NCBI GenBank assembly: GCA_004123355.1
Contig: SCHM01000003.1
Coordinates: forward strand, 3,305,058 to 3,369,057
Origin: Amphirosellinia nigrospora
Taxonomy: Eukaryota; Ascomycota; Sordariomycetes; Xylariales; Xylariaceae
DNA: 64,000 bases
Reading direction: 5' to 3'
The position numbers were made by a program, and so were the translations under genes. Shown piece by piece: positions 46,601 to 60,691 of the stretch (position 1 is the stretch's first letter; the number at the start of each line of letters is the position of its first letter). The notes under the pieces are model-generated. The model saw nothing but the letters and a program-made list of their open reading frames with translations, did not search any database and was not told the origin of the DNA.

Positions 46601-49317
46601 GGCTTATCGGCCGAACGGGCCCGGGAACGTGATGCTAATTAATATACAAAAAGGTACGGCAGGTGAAGATCAAAACAATTAGACTATATTTGCGCCTCAT
46701 ACGAGGCAAATCACAACAAGCGGAAACACAGAGCTGCTAAAATTGCTGACTGGGCTGTCATGTCACCTACATCGGCTTGGGTTGTTTGTAGGGCAGACGG
46801 GTTTTTATCTTGGCCGGTTTGGAAGTTTTCGCTCCACCGATGGACGGCTGTGGCTAAAGCTCAGGTGCCGACCGGGTTCCTGACCCCGTACCCTGTTATT
46901 CACCAGCCACATTCAGATTTGCTCCTTGACGTAGGTAGATAAGAGGTAGGAATAGTAAGACTCCTACTTAATTTGTCAACTGGCTCCTGGTAGATCTGAC
47001 GGCGACACAGTATCATGAATACAAATACACTAGATTCTATCTTGGTAGACAAATAAGCATATGCTTCTCATTCCATACCTGTAATTCCATACCTGTAGTA
47101 TGGTAAGTTATATTTATACAGCGATTTATCTTCTACGTATCAAAACTATATGCAACACCAATCACCCTTTTCAAGTTCTATAAGGTTGACCGCCTCATTG
47201 CCCTTAGTCCTTGGGGGCGGTCGTTGAATGGTACCACCGCAGTTTTGCCATACTCGGGACTGGATGCAAACCACCCAGGAAATAGACTGAAATACAGAGG
47301 AGATGTAGAATTTTGTCGAGGATATCGTATCTGTTTACCATAGCACTCTCTGCCCACAATCTAGCCTAAATTGCATTACGGTGGAGCGGAGAGAACCTCC
47401 CGCCCCTGTTGCGATAGATTGAGGCTATTGAGGAACGCGGCCTGTGATCGAGCACTCTGTACCATGCTGCTACGCCGAGCTGAACTGGTTTAGACCAGTC
47501 TAAGATGAGACCTCCGAGATATATTGAAGGTGATGAGATCCGTAACTGACCAGACAGATATTTCATTGAGCGCCTGCTTCTTGGGCACCTCTGACAATCC
47601 ACGTCTGTCGAAATTCATGATTCTATTGGAAAATTAGTTCAGAATGCGTCTTCTATAAAAACGGATGAGACTCAGTACTGAGAGTAGCCTTTGGGACATT
47701 TGCGCTCTTAATGCAATGAGTGTGCTGGCCTTTTAAAGACTGACGCCCTCCCAGGAGCTATGAGGTTTCATCAACGATCTCATAAGCATTCCATTAACGC
47801 GTGTATGTCTATTGCATAGTAGTCGATACACACCATCAAGCGCTGGATTGAGACGATTGCTAGTGACTGTATCACAAGCTTCCTGGATTTGTCATTTCGA
47901 GAAGTGCCGCTGTTGTTGTCGATATTTCTCTTTCGGATGAGCCCATCATGTCCTGAGAATAATGTAGCGGTAAGCTACTCTGCTCGCGATTCGAACTAAA
48001 CCTTTTCAGTAACAGGGTGTGCATTCCCATCGTCGGCGACCCTTCATGAGTCGTGTAATGAGCTGAAACTGACGTGACAGGCAACGGGAAAAGACGTGAA
48101 TGCTTTGCTATGCAGGCGAGTCATGGTGCTTGTGTGCTATAGCTTCGTAGATGACTACTTCTACGGAGAATCCAAACCATGAGCACTAAAGCAACGATCT
48201 ACAAATCCTCTTGAGCACATTCGGGAGCTTATGTGCTACAGGCTTTGGCAACCTAAAGGATTGAAAGGCCAAAAGGAGGGAGTATCACGTAGTATTGGAT
48301 CCCCCAAGTAGTAAACCTATAGCAGGTAGTAGAAGAAGGGAAAGGAAAAAGAACGAGGAGCACAGGGGGACGGTGTTACTTAAATAGCAGAAGGAAACTA
48401 AGTATAGATATTAGGTATAGGTTGGAGACCCTGCCATTGATGGCACCAGGAAGTGGGTCTCGGTCAAGCATTGGATGTATAGGCCTTGAAGACATGATCA
48501 TCAGGCAAGCGAAAGGGAACTCTGTGTCCACAATACAACCCATATTTAGAGTCTAGGCGGATCGAACCAGCCAATTTTAAAGGTACTTATCTGTATACTT
48601 GACTTGAATACTCCGTGTACATATTTCGCTGTATCAATGTGCTGGCAAAGCAAGCTGCAGGCGGCCTTGGCAGATGGCCATGCACATACACTACATGCTA
48701 GGTTCGGACATTCACAGCTTAAGCCAATTTCCTAATCCGTCAGTAACTAACAAGAGCTTCTTAACCAGGGGCTTCACGGCTGGTAAGAAGCTATGCAGAG
48801 ACATTATTACGCTCGAATTGTGAGTATAAAAGCTTCTTGTGCCGTCAATATAGAATTCCTCTACTGTAAGAAGAAATGGCCCCCAAACTTGACCAGCGGC
48901 AAAAACTCCAAGTCAATGGTTGTCACATGATCCAGGGAACAGGTTTGCGCATGTACAACATTCCTCCAACTGCATTGGGAGAGCTTTCGATTTTCGGTCG
49001 AGCAAGGGTCTCTAATTCGTCAATGGAATAGTCTTGGCCGGGGTGCGCGACCAATCAACGTCAACCTCGTCAGTAAACCGTACTGGCTACTCGCAGGCGC
49101 ACGACAAGTGGTCGTCCTCGAGCTACTTTCATGTCTCAGGCTTCATTGAGACTTCATAATTTGTGACTCTGGACGCTCAAATTCACTTATCGTAAAATCA
49201 CCCCCACAGGTACCAAGCAGCCGGAGTACCCGCTGGTCCTCGCTGATTCGTGTTGCGTGTTCGTCTGACAAGGAACGGTACCTCTCTTAGCCGACTTACA
49301 CGGCCCACGCAGGCATC
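46601..49317. other. Gene-free stretch, about 2.7 kb
   Basis: Between the divergent pyrophosphatase and Zn2Cys6 genes. Small frames at 46760-46942, 47366-47602 and 47872-48084 show nothing recognisable. No transposon ends or long repeats noticed. Confidence 0.45.
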
Positions 49318-51572
49318 ATGCCCCCCAACTATCCCAGCTCGCCTCCCAGGTACCTGGGTTCATAAACGAGCATTCCAAGAGGAGACGTGACACCCCAGCC
49401 CTTGACCTATCCCAATTTTTTGACTTTTCCGCTTTTTACGGAGGAGACGAGCCATCCAGCCCCGGAACTCGGACTAGGTCGGTAGCCTCATCCGATCCGG
49501 GGCTCACGTCTGGCCCATCCGAGGAAGACGGGGCGCCTTCACCCGGCCCTGCTTTTGACCCATACCATAAGGAGGCCGTTAAGAAAATAAGGCAACAAGA
49601 TGATCGTTTCACTGTTCCAGAACGTGAGATTCGGCCCAAGGGCGGGTTGCCATACCCTTCCAAGATCCATCTGGATAATGCGCCAAGCCCTACAGGGTCA
49701 AGCTCAACTGGGAGCCATGTTGTGATTCTATCGAACCCAGGGTCTCCAAATATGTTGTTTGATGCCGTAGTTGAGGACAACCATTCTCTCAACCGTGGCA
49801 GGCGAACCAGACCATTAACTAACCCCGAGAAAGTCGCCGAGATGCGGAAGCTCGGGGCTTGTTATCGGTGCAAAACACGCAAAGTACAAGTGAGCATAGG
49901 AAGCGCCATTGCAAATTCGAGCGCTGACACTCTATGCAGTGTGATGAAGGGGCTCCGTGCTCTGGCTGCGCCAAAGACGCAGGAAAACTCCAAAATACAG
50001 CCTGCGATGATCTAGCCAACCAACTTTGTTGTCGTCAACAGCCACCAACTGTGTTTTGCGAGATCAATAAAATCAGCTGTAAGACATCTGTGGATTCACT
50101 TACCATAAATCAATGCATATAGTTGGGTCCTAATGCTCCTCTAGGTGCCGAGATGCCGCCTCGAGGTAGAGCATTCAGCAGCTCATCCTTCAACTTTACC
50201 ATCGTCTTCAACCCATACAATCCACGTTCGCCACCCTTGACCATTCCAGTTGTGAATGCCGAATATGGGACACACGACAGATCATCCCAAACCTTTGGAA
50301 TACGTGGTACACAATACCAGCTGAACACCGATGACTTCTCATTAGACGAGAACATGCTTGTCCAATGGGCGTCAGCACAAATGCAATTGGAGGACGATGG
50401 CTTCCAATCTGCTTTGGACAGTCTAGTCAGATCTTGCATGGGGTATGGCCGACTGGATAACTTGCCACACGTTAGCATAGGCCTGACTATTTCGTGACGG
50501 CTACCACTGACGCTTGTATAGTTTGATCTCCTCGAGAAAGTCCACAAACTCAGATGTCTTTACAAAGTGTGGAGCCAGAGCAGTTTTGTCTGTTGGAGGC
50601 GGTCGGAAACCGATCTCGAGCAACTTCCTAACGAGATCCACCGGATTCTTAAAGCAATGGCTGCAAAATTAATGAAAGGAATTGAAAGCGACGTGTTGAC
50701 CGAGTTGGCCGGGAGACGACCGAAGTCGACAGCAGACCGATTACCTCTATGGGCATGCATGATGCAAGTTGTTCTTCTGTACCGCGACCTAATGGCGGTT
50801 GTCAGTTCACAAGGTAGGTACCAATAGTCGTGGGTTATTCCAATGAACTTAGCTAACTTTACTAAGAACAGCGGGCTCGTGAAGATCTACAGCAAAGAGC
50901 TGAGCGCCTAATGAATTACGCCGTCGTAATGTGTGATTTGCATTTTGGGAAGAAAAAGCCGACAACGGGACCTGAGTTCGAGTTTCAGATTTCAAGATGT
51001 TTCGAAAGGGTCGAGTGTCTGCAGCTGAAATTCCGTGAGTAGCATCAGTCGCTATACACCCCACCTGCGAGTGTATTTGCTAACTAAATAACCAGTTGCA
51101 GATATTCGGCAACAAGGTCGGGCATCTGACAAAGTACTGGTGGCCCTCCTAGCCAAAAATCAGAAATGCTCAACGCGGTCCAGGAACCCGCCGCCACCAA
51201 AAAGGTTAAGGAAATAGGCTCACTACTTCTTCAACTTCTTTCATGGCTTTCTATCATGTTCTGGATATTTTGTTTTGAGTCATCAGGCATGATGCTTTAT
51301 TTATGAATTGGGACGAAATTAAGGATTGGAGTATAGGAGTTCGGACACAGCGGAGATACCCATTTGTTGGCTTTGAGTATACGTTGGCCTCCGAGTCACG
51401 AAGTTACGATCGCGCAGAAGAACCCTGGTTGATGAGCTATGATCAGTATGGGATTCAGTCTTCGGGCTCAAGATTGAGTCCTTTAACGCCGAACGGCGTT
51501 TCTTGGTATCTGCTTTGTTTGTTAGTTTTGGATGCAGTCGTTGAAAAGCTCTCTTCCAAGAGACAAGAGTAG
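49318..51572 (+). CDS. Zn(II)2Cys6 fungal transcription factor
   Basis: Seen: start MPPNYPSSPPRYLG at 49318; RRRDTPALDLSQFFDFSAFY; a basic stretch; the binuclear cluster CYRCKTRKVQCDEGAPCSGC with an intron (49890-49939, 50 bp) between KVQ and CDE; later FDLLEKVHKLRCLYKVWS, PNEIHRILKAMAAKLMKGIE and RLPLWACMMQVVLLYRDLMA; and a terminal frame (51303-51572) that may or may not belong. Known: C6 regulators bind CGG-containing sites as nuclear factors. The middle LWACMMQVVLLYRDL pattern fits a large uncharacterised fungal subfamily. Frame break at the GGG 49356-49358, plus several unresolved exon junctions after 50000. Target genes unknown. It converges on the RTG2-like gene, 66 bp from stop to stop. 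Confidence 0.8.
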
Positions 51573-51637
51573 AGCCAGGTGTATATCCATCCCAGCTGTT
51601 GGAAGGGTCTCTATATGTATGAAATGATCAGTCAAAA

Positions 51638-53757
51638 TTACGATTCCATCAATTGCACGAGTACTTCGATCTTGTCGCAAGGCTTTTGTGTGCTATCTCT
51701 CGTTTTCCCAACATGATTGAACGAGCTTGCGATGTGACGATGATTTAAAACCTGGTAAATCGTTGGGTTTAAGGTCACCGTGAGTTGAAGCTTGGTTTTA
51801 CTTTTTCCATTGACAAACTTTGCACCTAGGCTATACACGTGTTAGAGCACCGTTGAGAGTAAATCCAGAGCTAGACTCACTTGATTATGCTCTCGAGTTG
51901 TTTCGCGCTTTCGGGCGGCCGAGGGCATATTTGAGAAACCAGGCGTGCAACTTCTCCGATATACTCGGCCCAGAAGATTCCTTCTGGACTCGCCTGGCAA
52001 ACAAGCTTTTGCAGACCTGCGAATAATGGTTCATCGATGGGGGCAAGAGCGGCGCCCCATCTGAAGCATAGTGTTAGACCAAGCACTGCCCGGGTTAGAT
52101 TGGTAAATCCAGGGACACCAGGATCGTATGCAATCGAACGATGCAGTTGAAATGAAGCATTAGCCTCGCCTGATTCCCCCTCCTTGACCAAATCTCGCTA
52201 GCGAAAAGCCGTCCAACTCCTAGGCTAAAGACCGTTGGGCCATTTGAAAAGTCGACGCTTGTAGGTAGGGTCGACTCTATCATCCTGACGACGGCGTCCA
52301 ACGCTTCGGGGCTCATACCTATGTCGCGATGCAATAGCGGCAGAGGACTCGATTCTCTGATGCTAATAGGAAGCTTCATGAACAATGCACCTTCCCGATT
52401 TCCGCCGCTGCAAAAGTTTACTGTGCGGATGCATGGAACGGCGCCAACGAGAGCATCGACAACCATCGAGATGGCGGGGAATTGCGCCCGCCGTCGCTTT
52501 GACATGCCAAATATCTTGCCCTCGTATTCAGCGTTCATTTTCCGCATAGAATCTGTCTGCTTGAAGAAGGATCCCTTGACCGTGCTGTAAAAGTCGGCTT
52601 GTTAGAAATTGCCGTTGATACGAAATATTCGACTCATTTCTATAGGGCTTCAGACGCATCTGGTAGGACTTGGGCGGGTGTGTAATAACAGCTTTGCGAA
52701 GAGGGGGGGTGACAACACTGAAAATGCGTACTAGGTACCGACTGTTGGGATCGGATATGGACGGATTGCATCGTTATGCATCAAAATACTACCATACCCC
52801 TAAAACCCCCTCCACAGAGGTAAATGTCAAGACCGTCTTGTGTATCTCCTAGCTGTGGAAACTCTTGCTTGAGCCTGGAAAATGCACTAAGCATCCCTGC
52901 CTTTAAATCATCTAGGGCGATTTTGAGTTCCAATGTCGTCATTTTCGAGGATATTGATGAGTCTTGCAGCACCGAATGGTAGACTTTTCCCTGTCTGTGC
53001 GGCTTGGATGTCATAGCTCGTCATAGATGAGTTCATATAAGTTATCTGAACGGAACCCCTCCGAGATCTAGGAATAGTCCATTCACGGAGGCGAAGCCAC
53101 TCCGAGCGCCCATTGCACCAAATAACTGCGTCCATAGAGACAGGTTAGTCAAGATCTCCAAGTCCCGCATCATAGAGCTTGCTAGATCAGTCGAAATAAG
53201 GAGGCTAATAGATGAGACGCGGGAGATTTTTATACGCACAGTTTCGACTTCAGGTGCTAAAACGTAGACACCAAGACCGGATTCAGATTGAATTGCGCTT
53301 AGCATGGATGCTGCGTTGCTTGCTTTCCTCATGGCTTCGGTTGCAAATACAGATATTTGCTCTGGTGGCACGCCAAATTCGTTGGCTATAGATCTGAATC
53401 GAGCAAGCGTCCGTGAAACACTCGATATTACATCTGAAGAGAATTTGGGAGATCCCGTCGAGAGTGATTCGTTGAGCGCATCAAATAAAGAGATGGCGGC
53501 GCGTTCTCGATATAAACACTTGAGAAGGCGTGTGTAAGGTGGCGACAAATCCGTTATAGAGAATCGAATCCCATTGCTGTGTCATCAGTAAGCCTTATTT
53601 TTCTTCTTTGGCCGGAGATTTCATATAACATCAAATGAGACGTCACATACCTTCCCATGTCAACTAATGCGTAAAGATGATTAGGACGATCGGGGTCCCA
53701 CGGGGGCATTCTCGAAGCAAAGTTATCAAGTGTTACAATATCAACAATGGACGCCAT
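51638..53757 (-). CDS. RTG2: Ppx/GppA family protein, RTG2-like
   Basis: Seen: start MASIVDIVTLDNFASRMPPW at 53757; intron 53577-53650 joins DMG to SNGIRFSITD, giving the DMGSNGIRFS phosphate-binding motif; YRERAAISLFDALNESLSTG; intron 53126-53239; GARSGFASVNGLFLDLGG(G)SVQITY, the second nucleotide loop; ILENDDI; then HRSIAYDPGVPGFTNLTRAV and a C-terminal alpha/beta tail to 51638. Known: exopolyphosphatase/GppA-fold proteins of the actin-hsp70 superfamily; yeast Rtg2 senses mitochondrial dysfunction and releases Rtg1/3 to nucleus. Filamentous fungi carry members usually labelled retrograde regulation protein 2. The break at the C run 53056-53059 (plus strand) is repaired by one G in the loop. 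Function of the fungal member is inference. Confidence 0.85.
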
Positions 53758-56700
53758 GATGGACAACCCACTACATAAGGGTAAGATAAAAAAAAAGTAA
53801 GATGAGAAACTGGTAAATACAGGTGATTAAAGAAAGGGCCTGTTATGTTTTAAGTAGATAGCAACTGACGTACTACTGCAGACAGCAAGTTTATTCCATG
53901 CCAGTCGGGAAACAAGCCCCGCCTACGCCAGCTGGCACAGACCGCATTGGAACCAACAGCCGCTTAGAAACTCAAGGAAAGCCTCTCTCCCTCGGTACCT
54001 GGGTACTTTGATAACAAAGAATTAATTGATGCTTGGCTAATGAAAAAAGAAAGGAAAAAAAACTGGTCATTTTTGGTTCCGGCTTTCTTGGACCTGGTAA
54101 CCCATTTCTCAAACCTGTCACCAAGTACTTTGCTTGTGTAAACGCCTCGCAGCTGAACTTTGGTAAAACCATAAGGCCGCGCTCAAATGGGCGGGGGCCG
54201 TGCGTTCGCCTCGTTTTTCTATAATAAGTAAGTCATTGAATCTGCATCATTTGATGGTGGGAGTGGGTGCTGTTCCGCATGAGTTGTACAGGTATGCTCG
54301 GACTGGCTCATAAGTAGGATGTCTTTCATGGGGGCTCTGTTTGACATTGAAACAAGCGCATTTGGCCCTCTCAAGTGGCCTTGGTGAGCGGCCATCAACG
54401 AGACCTGCTTTGGTAACCTTGAAGGTGACAGTGGAGGTCTCAGAGCTCGCCCACATGAGCTGCTATGAACACCCACCTACATAGTCATGACCTGGGCTCA
54501 GCCTTCGTCAATTTCTGAGGTATGGTGGGTTTGCCTTTGGACAAATGCATAGCTACGGCTTCGAAGGCATGCTTTTCCTACCAGCGTCTCATCGCTAGGC
54601 GCCCAGTTGGGACTATCTGCACATGTGCAAGATCCAGTGGAGCAGTTGACGTATCGCAGTCGTACGGCACCAAAAAACATTGTTACCGAAGTTGGGATGA
54701 TTGGATGGTGGTACAATGTTAGCCCCAGAAGTTGAGGATTCTGACACTTCTAATATGGTCTTTATGCCTAGGGCTATAGCAAGCGCTACTGAAAACCTAA
54801 GTGGGTTCCTGCAGACATTCCATAACGCTGCCTGCGACTTCGAGCCCGGCTAAGTCAGGCCCATTGGCCGCAGTATGGTTACATAGTTAGATGCATTGAG
54901 ATGAACGATGTATCTCGGTATGAGAGATCATGGATACGATAGCCAGATTGTCATATGGTGAGATAGTACTCCAACTACATAATACAGTACAACGATAACA
55001 GGATATGACATCGTGTTCATTAGAATACACGAGTTCGTTAGTTGTCATGGTTGCTCACTTAAGACCTTCATGCTATTTAGCTTTGAACGGTTGGGCACAG
55101 CCTATTCAGGGAGGGCATGCGGCAAGTATAGCCGTGATTTCGGGGATAACACTGAAATGACTTTCTGCGATTTCTCATCCATATCCGGACAAGGAAAGGA
55201 GTACCTATCAGATACCCAGTTCTGCCCAGTAGAACAAAATACATTCTTCCATATTACCCAAGTAAGGATGCGCAGAGCCAGGGGCAAGCTACAGGTGGTT
55301 TAGTGCTATTCCGTATACATATATGCTGGAACGCAGTACTAACTTCCACTTTGGGCATTTTGAGGGTACCTACACTAGATATGAACGCGTCAAGTCGCGT
55401 CAACTTCGCGTTCCTATGCAAAGACCCACGTACACATTCCATCACGGCTTCATCCGAGTCTAAGGTATTAGGTTGTGCGTTACCAACCACCCAATAACAG
55501 AGCTTGGGCTATCATTTATTGCACAACATGAATGGTTAGGTTAGGTTGCCTACCTCTCCCAGCTTCTCCTGGGAGCTGATCAGGCCATGTTCTATAGTAA
55601 GGATGCACATGTCCCTCCACTCCAGTTACTTATACCTGTATGTCTTGCAGTATCTTAGATAGGTTACCTAAAAGGTCGCATAGGTATCTTTCAAAGTGAT
55701 TGATCTATGATAACCTACCTAGCACTGAGATATAGTTATTTACAGAGCTATCTTCCCAACCTTTTCTACATAGTATAGTATGCCACATACGTATTCGTAA
55801 CTACCCATTATACAGAAAGTTGGTAGCGATGTCAAGTCAGCCCACACGTGCTGAACAAGGTAGGTAGGTACTGATTAGCATCTACACATTCCCCGCCAAT
55901 CTACATGTATAATTCACTTTTGACATCCGGCGCGCGGCCTTTCAACTTCAACACATATATGTAAACCGACCACGAAGCCACCAACGGTAGCGTCATATAG
56001 CCTACCTGTTGTGACCACTGAGTGTTTGAGCTTTCCCGCACGCGCACACGTACATGCACCTGACACCAACCTACGCCACGCCACCATATCTACCCAATCC
56101 CCAATCCCCCACTCGCAAAGGATTTGATTCGGGTCGTTCAATCGTTCAATCGGCATATTATCGCTTCCTCGCGCTGCTGCGGGCGTCCTGTCCACTCGAA
56201 TCACTCTGGTCCACGCTTCTCCCAAACGCGTCCCAAAGCACACGCAGTAAGTCAGTTAGTCATGTTGTCGCATTCTCCTATCACCTATCAGGCCACAGCC
56301 TCCATCCCCATATTGTCTTCCTGTCCACTCCGGACGCTTTCCACTCGCCGGCCGATCGATGCATATGCACTCAGCGCCCCATTGCACTCCTGTCGTGTCC
56401 CTCTCCTCGCTGGCCACACCTGCATCCGGATGCATGAGCGTCCACTGCGTCCAACTGCGTCGAGCAACGCACAACTCCAAACAGGCCTGGGTGCTGCTCA
56501 ACGTCTTGCTCCACCCGTCACCACTGCTCTATACTTGCGCTGCACACTACACTCGCTATGTACCTAGTCTAGTGTAGTGTCTCCCCTGGACCACCGCTTT
56601 TCTGCGCTTCCGTCCCCCTTGTCCTTGACTCCAGTCGTACTAACCTACAACTACTAACTAAGCTCCCACGCTCCTTAGTGCTGCTATTGAACCTTATTGC

Positions 56701-57665
56701 CTCTCTTTCCTCATCCTTCGTAAAGTTACATCAGGGATCCCCGGTCGCTCGCTGCGCACTTGGTCATATTTCAACTGACCGCCTCACGTTTCTACACGCT
56801 CGCCCCTTCGTTCCCAGTAGGGGGGTACAGCCGTCTACAGTACAGTACGTTGTAGTGCGCGCGCGTCGTGTTGCAAACTACGGGGTCGCACTACTGTGCG
56901 GTGGACTGTGTTAGCATCGTATTCAAGTCTCCCCAACTGTGGTCGCTCAGGTGCTCGATGCAGGGTTCGCGCCACCCGCCATTGCAGTTGATACAGACTT
57001 AGCGCAGCAGTATTGGACTAGGCGCATGGGATACCTGAGGTCCTGTTAGAGGGTATGTTCTCCTCCCCTGCAACCCTGCAACCCTGCAGTGCTACCTTAT
57101 TCTATCACCCTCCTCCTTTCTCTTTATCCTAGATTCCTCTTATCCAACATTGCTCCCCTTCTCTTTTCCTCTTCCCGGTACAGTCGTTCCTTCTCCCCCC
57201 CCTCCCCGATTCCACCCTGGTGGAGGGCTGCTTCTATCAGTTACGAACCGATAGTTGCTCTTCCGCATATCCAGGTCAATACACCACTGGCGCATAACGA
57301 TTTCCTTAGCCATCCCATAACACCTTTCTTTGCCGTCTTACATCGCGCGCGGCATCTAATAATTCCTGTGTCGCTTGCCGTCGCCAGGTACAATTACGAC
57401 GCTAGGACTCTGTTTCCACAGGCACATGCCACTCGCCTAGGCTAATTCAGAACACCATTCGAAACTGTTATTCAACGAGTCTTCTAACAGCTCTCTAGTA
57501 GCGATAGCTCTCAGACTCACTGAACTAGGTCCATTTGGCCGTGAATATGAAAATATACGAAACCCGGTAGATTGTGATGGATTATTTCGGACTCTAGTCG
57601 GTTTTGCATTTTTTGGAACCAATAATTGAAACTCGTCCTACAGCCCGCTAGCAGTGTATCTCAAA
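53758..57665. other. Gene-free stretch, about 3.9 kb
   Basis: No supportable gene. The section from about 55990 to 57230 is strongly pyrimidine-rich on the plus strand, with tandem CAACCCTG near 57068-57085, and may be a long 5' leader of the gene starting at 57666. The frames 56054-56567 and 57089-57445 have no domain. A GGTAGGTAGGTAC motif lies near 55860-55871. Confidence 0.45.
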
Positions 57666-59605
57666 ATGGCTTCACGGTTTCTCAGTACAACTACCTCTTC
57701 GTCGAATGATTACCGGTCTCGCGATCGCGGACCTAAGACCCCGGAACCTTTGGCGCCCAGTGTCGACGAACAGTCGCTTCCGCCACCCCGTCCGCGTTTG
57801 AGGCTCAAAAGACGCCATGTATCTCAGCTTAACGCACCCACTCAGCAGTTTCTCGCATCAATTGCCGCTGCCGACGTGCCAATTCCAAGCGTTGAAGACG
57901 TAGATCAGGAAATGGTGGATACATTGCCAGAACTTCACGTGGAGGATCTTGACAATGGAGTTGATTGTCATCACCTAACCCCGAGAATGTTTTCGCCACC
58001 CAAAACCCCGGCCATCGATATCGCGCCTTCGGTCCCGACCAAGTACCCAGACTGGTATAGCGACTCTACGTGGAGCGACTCTGATTCTGAATCCAGTCCC
58101 GATTACGAATCCAGCAGGCCATCAACCGCATTCTCGACTCAAACAAGCTCGTCTTTCTTTAGTCTTTGCTCCCACACCACTGATGATGCCAGCTGCATTA
58201 GCCCAGATCTCGAGGCTGCCGAGCTTCCTCAGCAGGCCGAGTCAGAAGGCGCACCACTCCATACGGGACATGATAAACCTCGAAAAGCGCCTTGGACAAG
58301 AGCCATGAGCTCACACTTGTGGGCGACGTATCTGCTATATCTATCAGATCCTCGAGTGACGCCCATACGTCTTGGCAAGAGTTGCATACCACCTCATGGG
58401 GTCTGCGCACGTGTAGCGCGACAGGCGCAACGAAGTTGGAAAGGATCTAAACCCCAACAAATAAACGAAGCGAGAAGTGGAAGCAGTACCCCACAGCAGA
58501 GTCTACCAAGACCTACATTCGGTGGCCTCATACTGGAGGCGCGACTCGGGCTCACTTGCGAGAATTGTGTAAGATCAAGGCTACGAACAAACCAGGACGT
58601 TATCTCTCACGGAGTCCTACACCTTTTAACAGAGCCGCAAATCGCCGTTGGAATCGCCGTTCGACGCCAGCCCGATCTCCATCAGTCTTCTCGGCTCAGG
58701 ACATGGCCTTGTCGTTAGCTTTAAGCACCTCTGACACAATGCAACCCCACGGACCCCTTGCTCAACTTACATGCTCTCAACTACCACCTATACTAACATC
58801 TGAGTTTCAATCTGATACAAATTCATCACATGACTCACATCAGGGGCCCAGCCAAAAAATGCCAATCAAGAGCCAGACCCTCGAGGAATCTTTCATGGAG
58901 ACAGATATCAAAATCCCTCGCACCAGCCCAGGTCGGCTGGGCTCTCCATTTCTCGCTAAGAGTTATGGGCCTAGCGCTTCCTCATCAATTGCAACTAAGA
59001 TCACCCTACCTAGGCAGTCGAACACTGTGGGGCCCCGTAAGCTCTTGAAGTCGCCCGTTCGTCTCACTAGATCACGGTCGGGCACACAGAAACGCAGATC
59101 TGTTAAGGGCCACGAAGAAAAGCCTTGGAAGCGACCAAGCTTAGCAGCTGCCTTTTTTAAGGAAGGTTCGCGTAATGCGGAAGATATTATAGCAATCCCT
59201 GATGCCGAAAAGCAAACTATACAAAACGTAGCAGAACCGAGTACCAGTGAGCTTTCTCAGCACCCCACAGCTTTACCAGATATTCAAAGCGCCTTGAGCA
59301 ACCCGTTTGTAATTTCGGCCGTGTCGTCCGAGGCATCACCATCGCGTCCACCTCGCTTAGGATCACCATTCTCAGCAGTAAGCTCGAGCTACAGCTTTCC
59401 AAATAGGCTGTCCTCAGCTAGCAGTTTTAGTTTGGCGGCATTGCGTAGGCCGTTCGCAACGGTTCAGCAATTACCACAGCCAGTCGCAGACGCTCCCTCA
59501 TCCACCCGATCTAGCCTTGCCTCACGGTTAGCTTACCTGGACCAGCGGCTTAAGGAGCTGCGTAACCGCGGTACCGATCGCAGGCGTTCGCAGTCCCCGT
59601 TGTAA
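57666..59605 (+). CDS. Unnamed conserved-looking Ser/Pro-rich protein with RKAPWTRAM segment
   Basis: Not recognised by a family name. Seen: ATG at 57666 (MASRFLSTTTSSSNDYRSRD); a Pro/Arg head; an acidic Ser/Asp-rich region SDSTWSDSDSESSPDYESSR; a basic-aromatic block RKAPWTRAMSSHLWATYLLY, TPIRLGKSCIPPHGVC and RSWKG; then WPHTGGATRAHLRELCKIKA; followed by a long Ser/Pro/Arg-rich tail with GSPFLAKSYG and LASRLAYLDQRLKELRNRG, stop at 59605. No intron. The two halves lie in different frames, joined by one base near 58519-58524. The APWT...LW...YL block resembles a Myb or SANT-like helix set, which would fit a nuclear protein; this is inference. About 646 residues if repaired. Confidence 0.65.
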
Positions 59606-60691
59606 TACGGCTTCCAACCAACACTTCTACCTTTAATCACCACCCAACTTGACACATTGTACACCTACACCAGATTTTCCTAACGATATTTTTTACGACA
59701 TGATGATATGCCGACGTACCTTCACGTGTTACGAAGTGCGCAGTATGCCACCGAATCTATGCCCACTGTTCAACATGACATATGTCATGCCTATGATGAT
59801 GAAATACATGGCTCGTTGTAGCTCGCGCACAACTTGCTCCGTTTACATCTCGCTTATGAGGACTATTTTGGAAATAATTTGCTTTACTCCGACTCTCACA
59901 GTGTCGCTTATGACCTAACGCTCCCAGCAACCACGCATCCTTTTTTTTTGTCACGAGCATCACGAAAGGCACGAATGATTTATGAACAGATGGTGCTTTA
60001 TTTTTTTCCCTCTCTGAAAGTTACTCGGATCACAGTTACGATGCCATCCAGATTTTGCAACTACTATGTAGTAGTGCTAGCTTGGGGCTTGATATAGAGC
60101 TCGGCGTTATGGTCTTGTTGAAACAAAAGTCTAGGTTGGATGATATGATGAAACGACCGCCGGAGTGATCAGCTAGCCATGTACTCCAGAGACATTTACA
60201 GAGATAACTTGATAGAAAACGACCAACCAGCCATTGATGATAATCTTTCGATCCCTTTAAGTGAGATGCGCATTGTTCTGTGGCCACGGATCCACGCACT
60301 ATAACTCCAGTGATAGCATGGGAATTATTGATGTGGATGTAATGGAGCTTGCATATACAACGAGTCGTCGTTAGCTGTGCTGTTTTTGAAATGGGTTTAT
60401 TATAGCGTTGTCAGTGTTCTGTTCGTGGATGATGATGTGACGCTGAAAGGGGCGCGACTAGCCGTCATTTTATTGATGAAAGGGGTGGAACTGGTAGAGT
60501 ACCTGATTTCCCCAAGTTAAGGGGGAGAATAAGACAAGATAGGTTTTCCGAAACCCCGCCCCTCTTCATTGGACGTGTCGCATAGCACGTAATACAATAG
60601 ATACAGGGTGGAGGGCTTTCGTAAAGCTGCTTACACCCAACAGCTGGCCGGCTTCATCCGACGTCCTTTATCAGAACCAAATCTGTGGCCA
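59606..60691. other. Gene-free interval, about 1.1 kb
   Basis: Between tandem plus-strand genes. Frames at 59649-60299 are unsupported. It includes short T runs at 59940-59950 and 60000-60010. Confidence 0.4.

Noticed and set aside
56054-56567. Two overlapping open frames of 127 and 147 codons
   Set aside because: Pyrimidine-rich sequence gives long frames by chance; no protein features.
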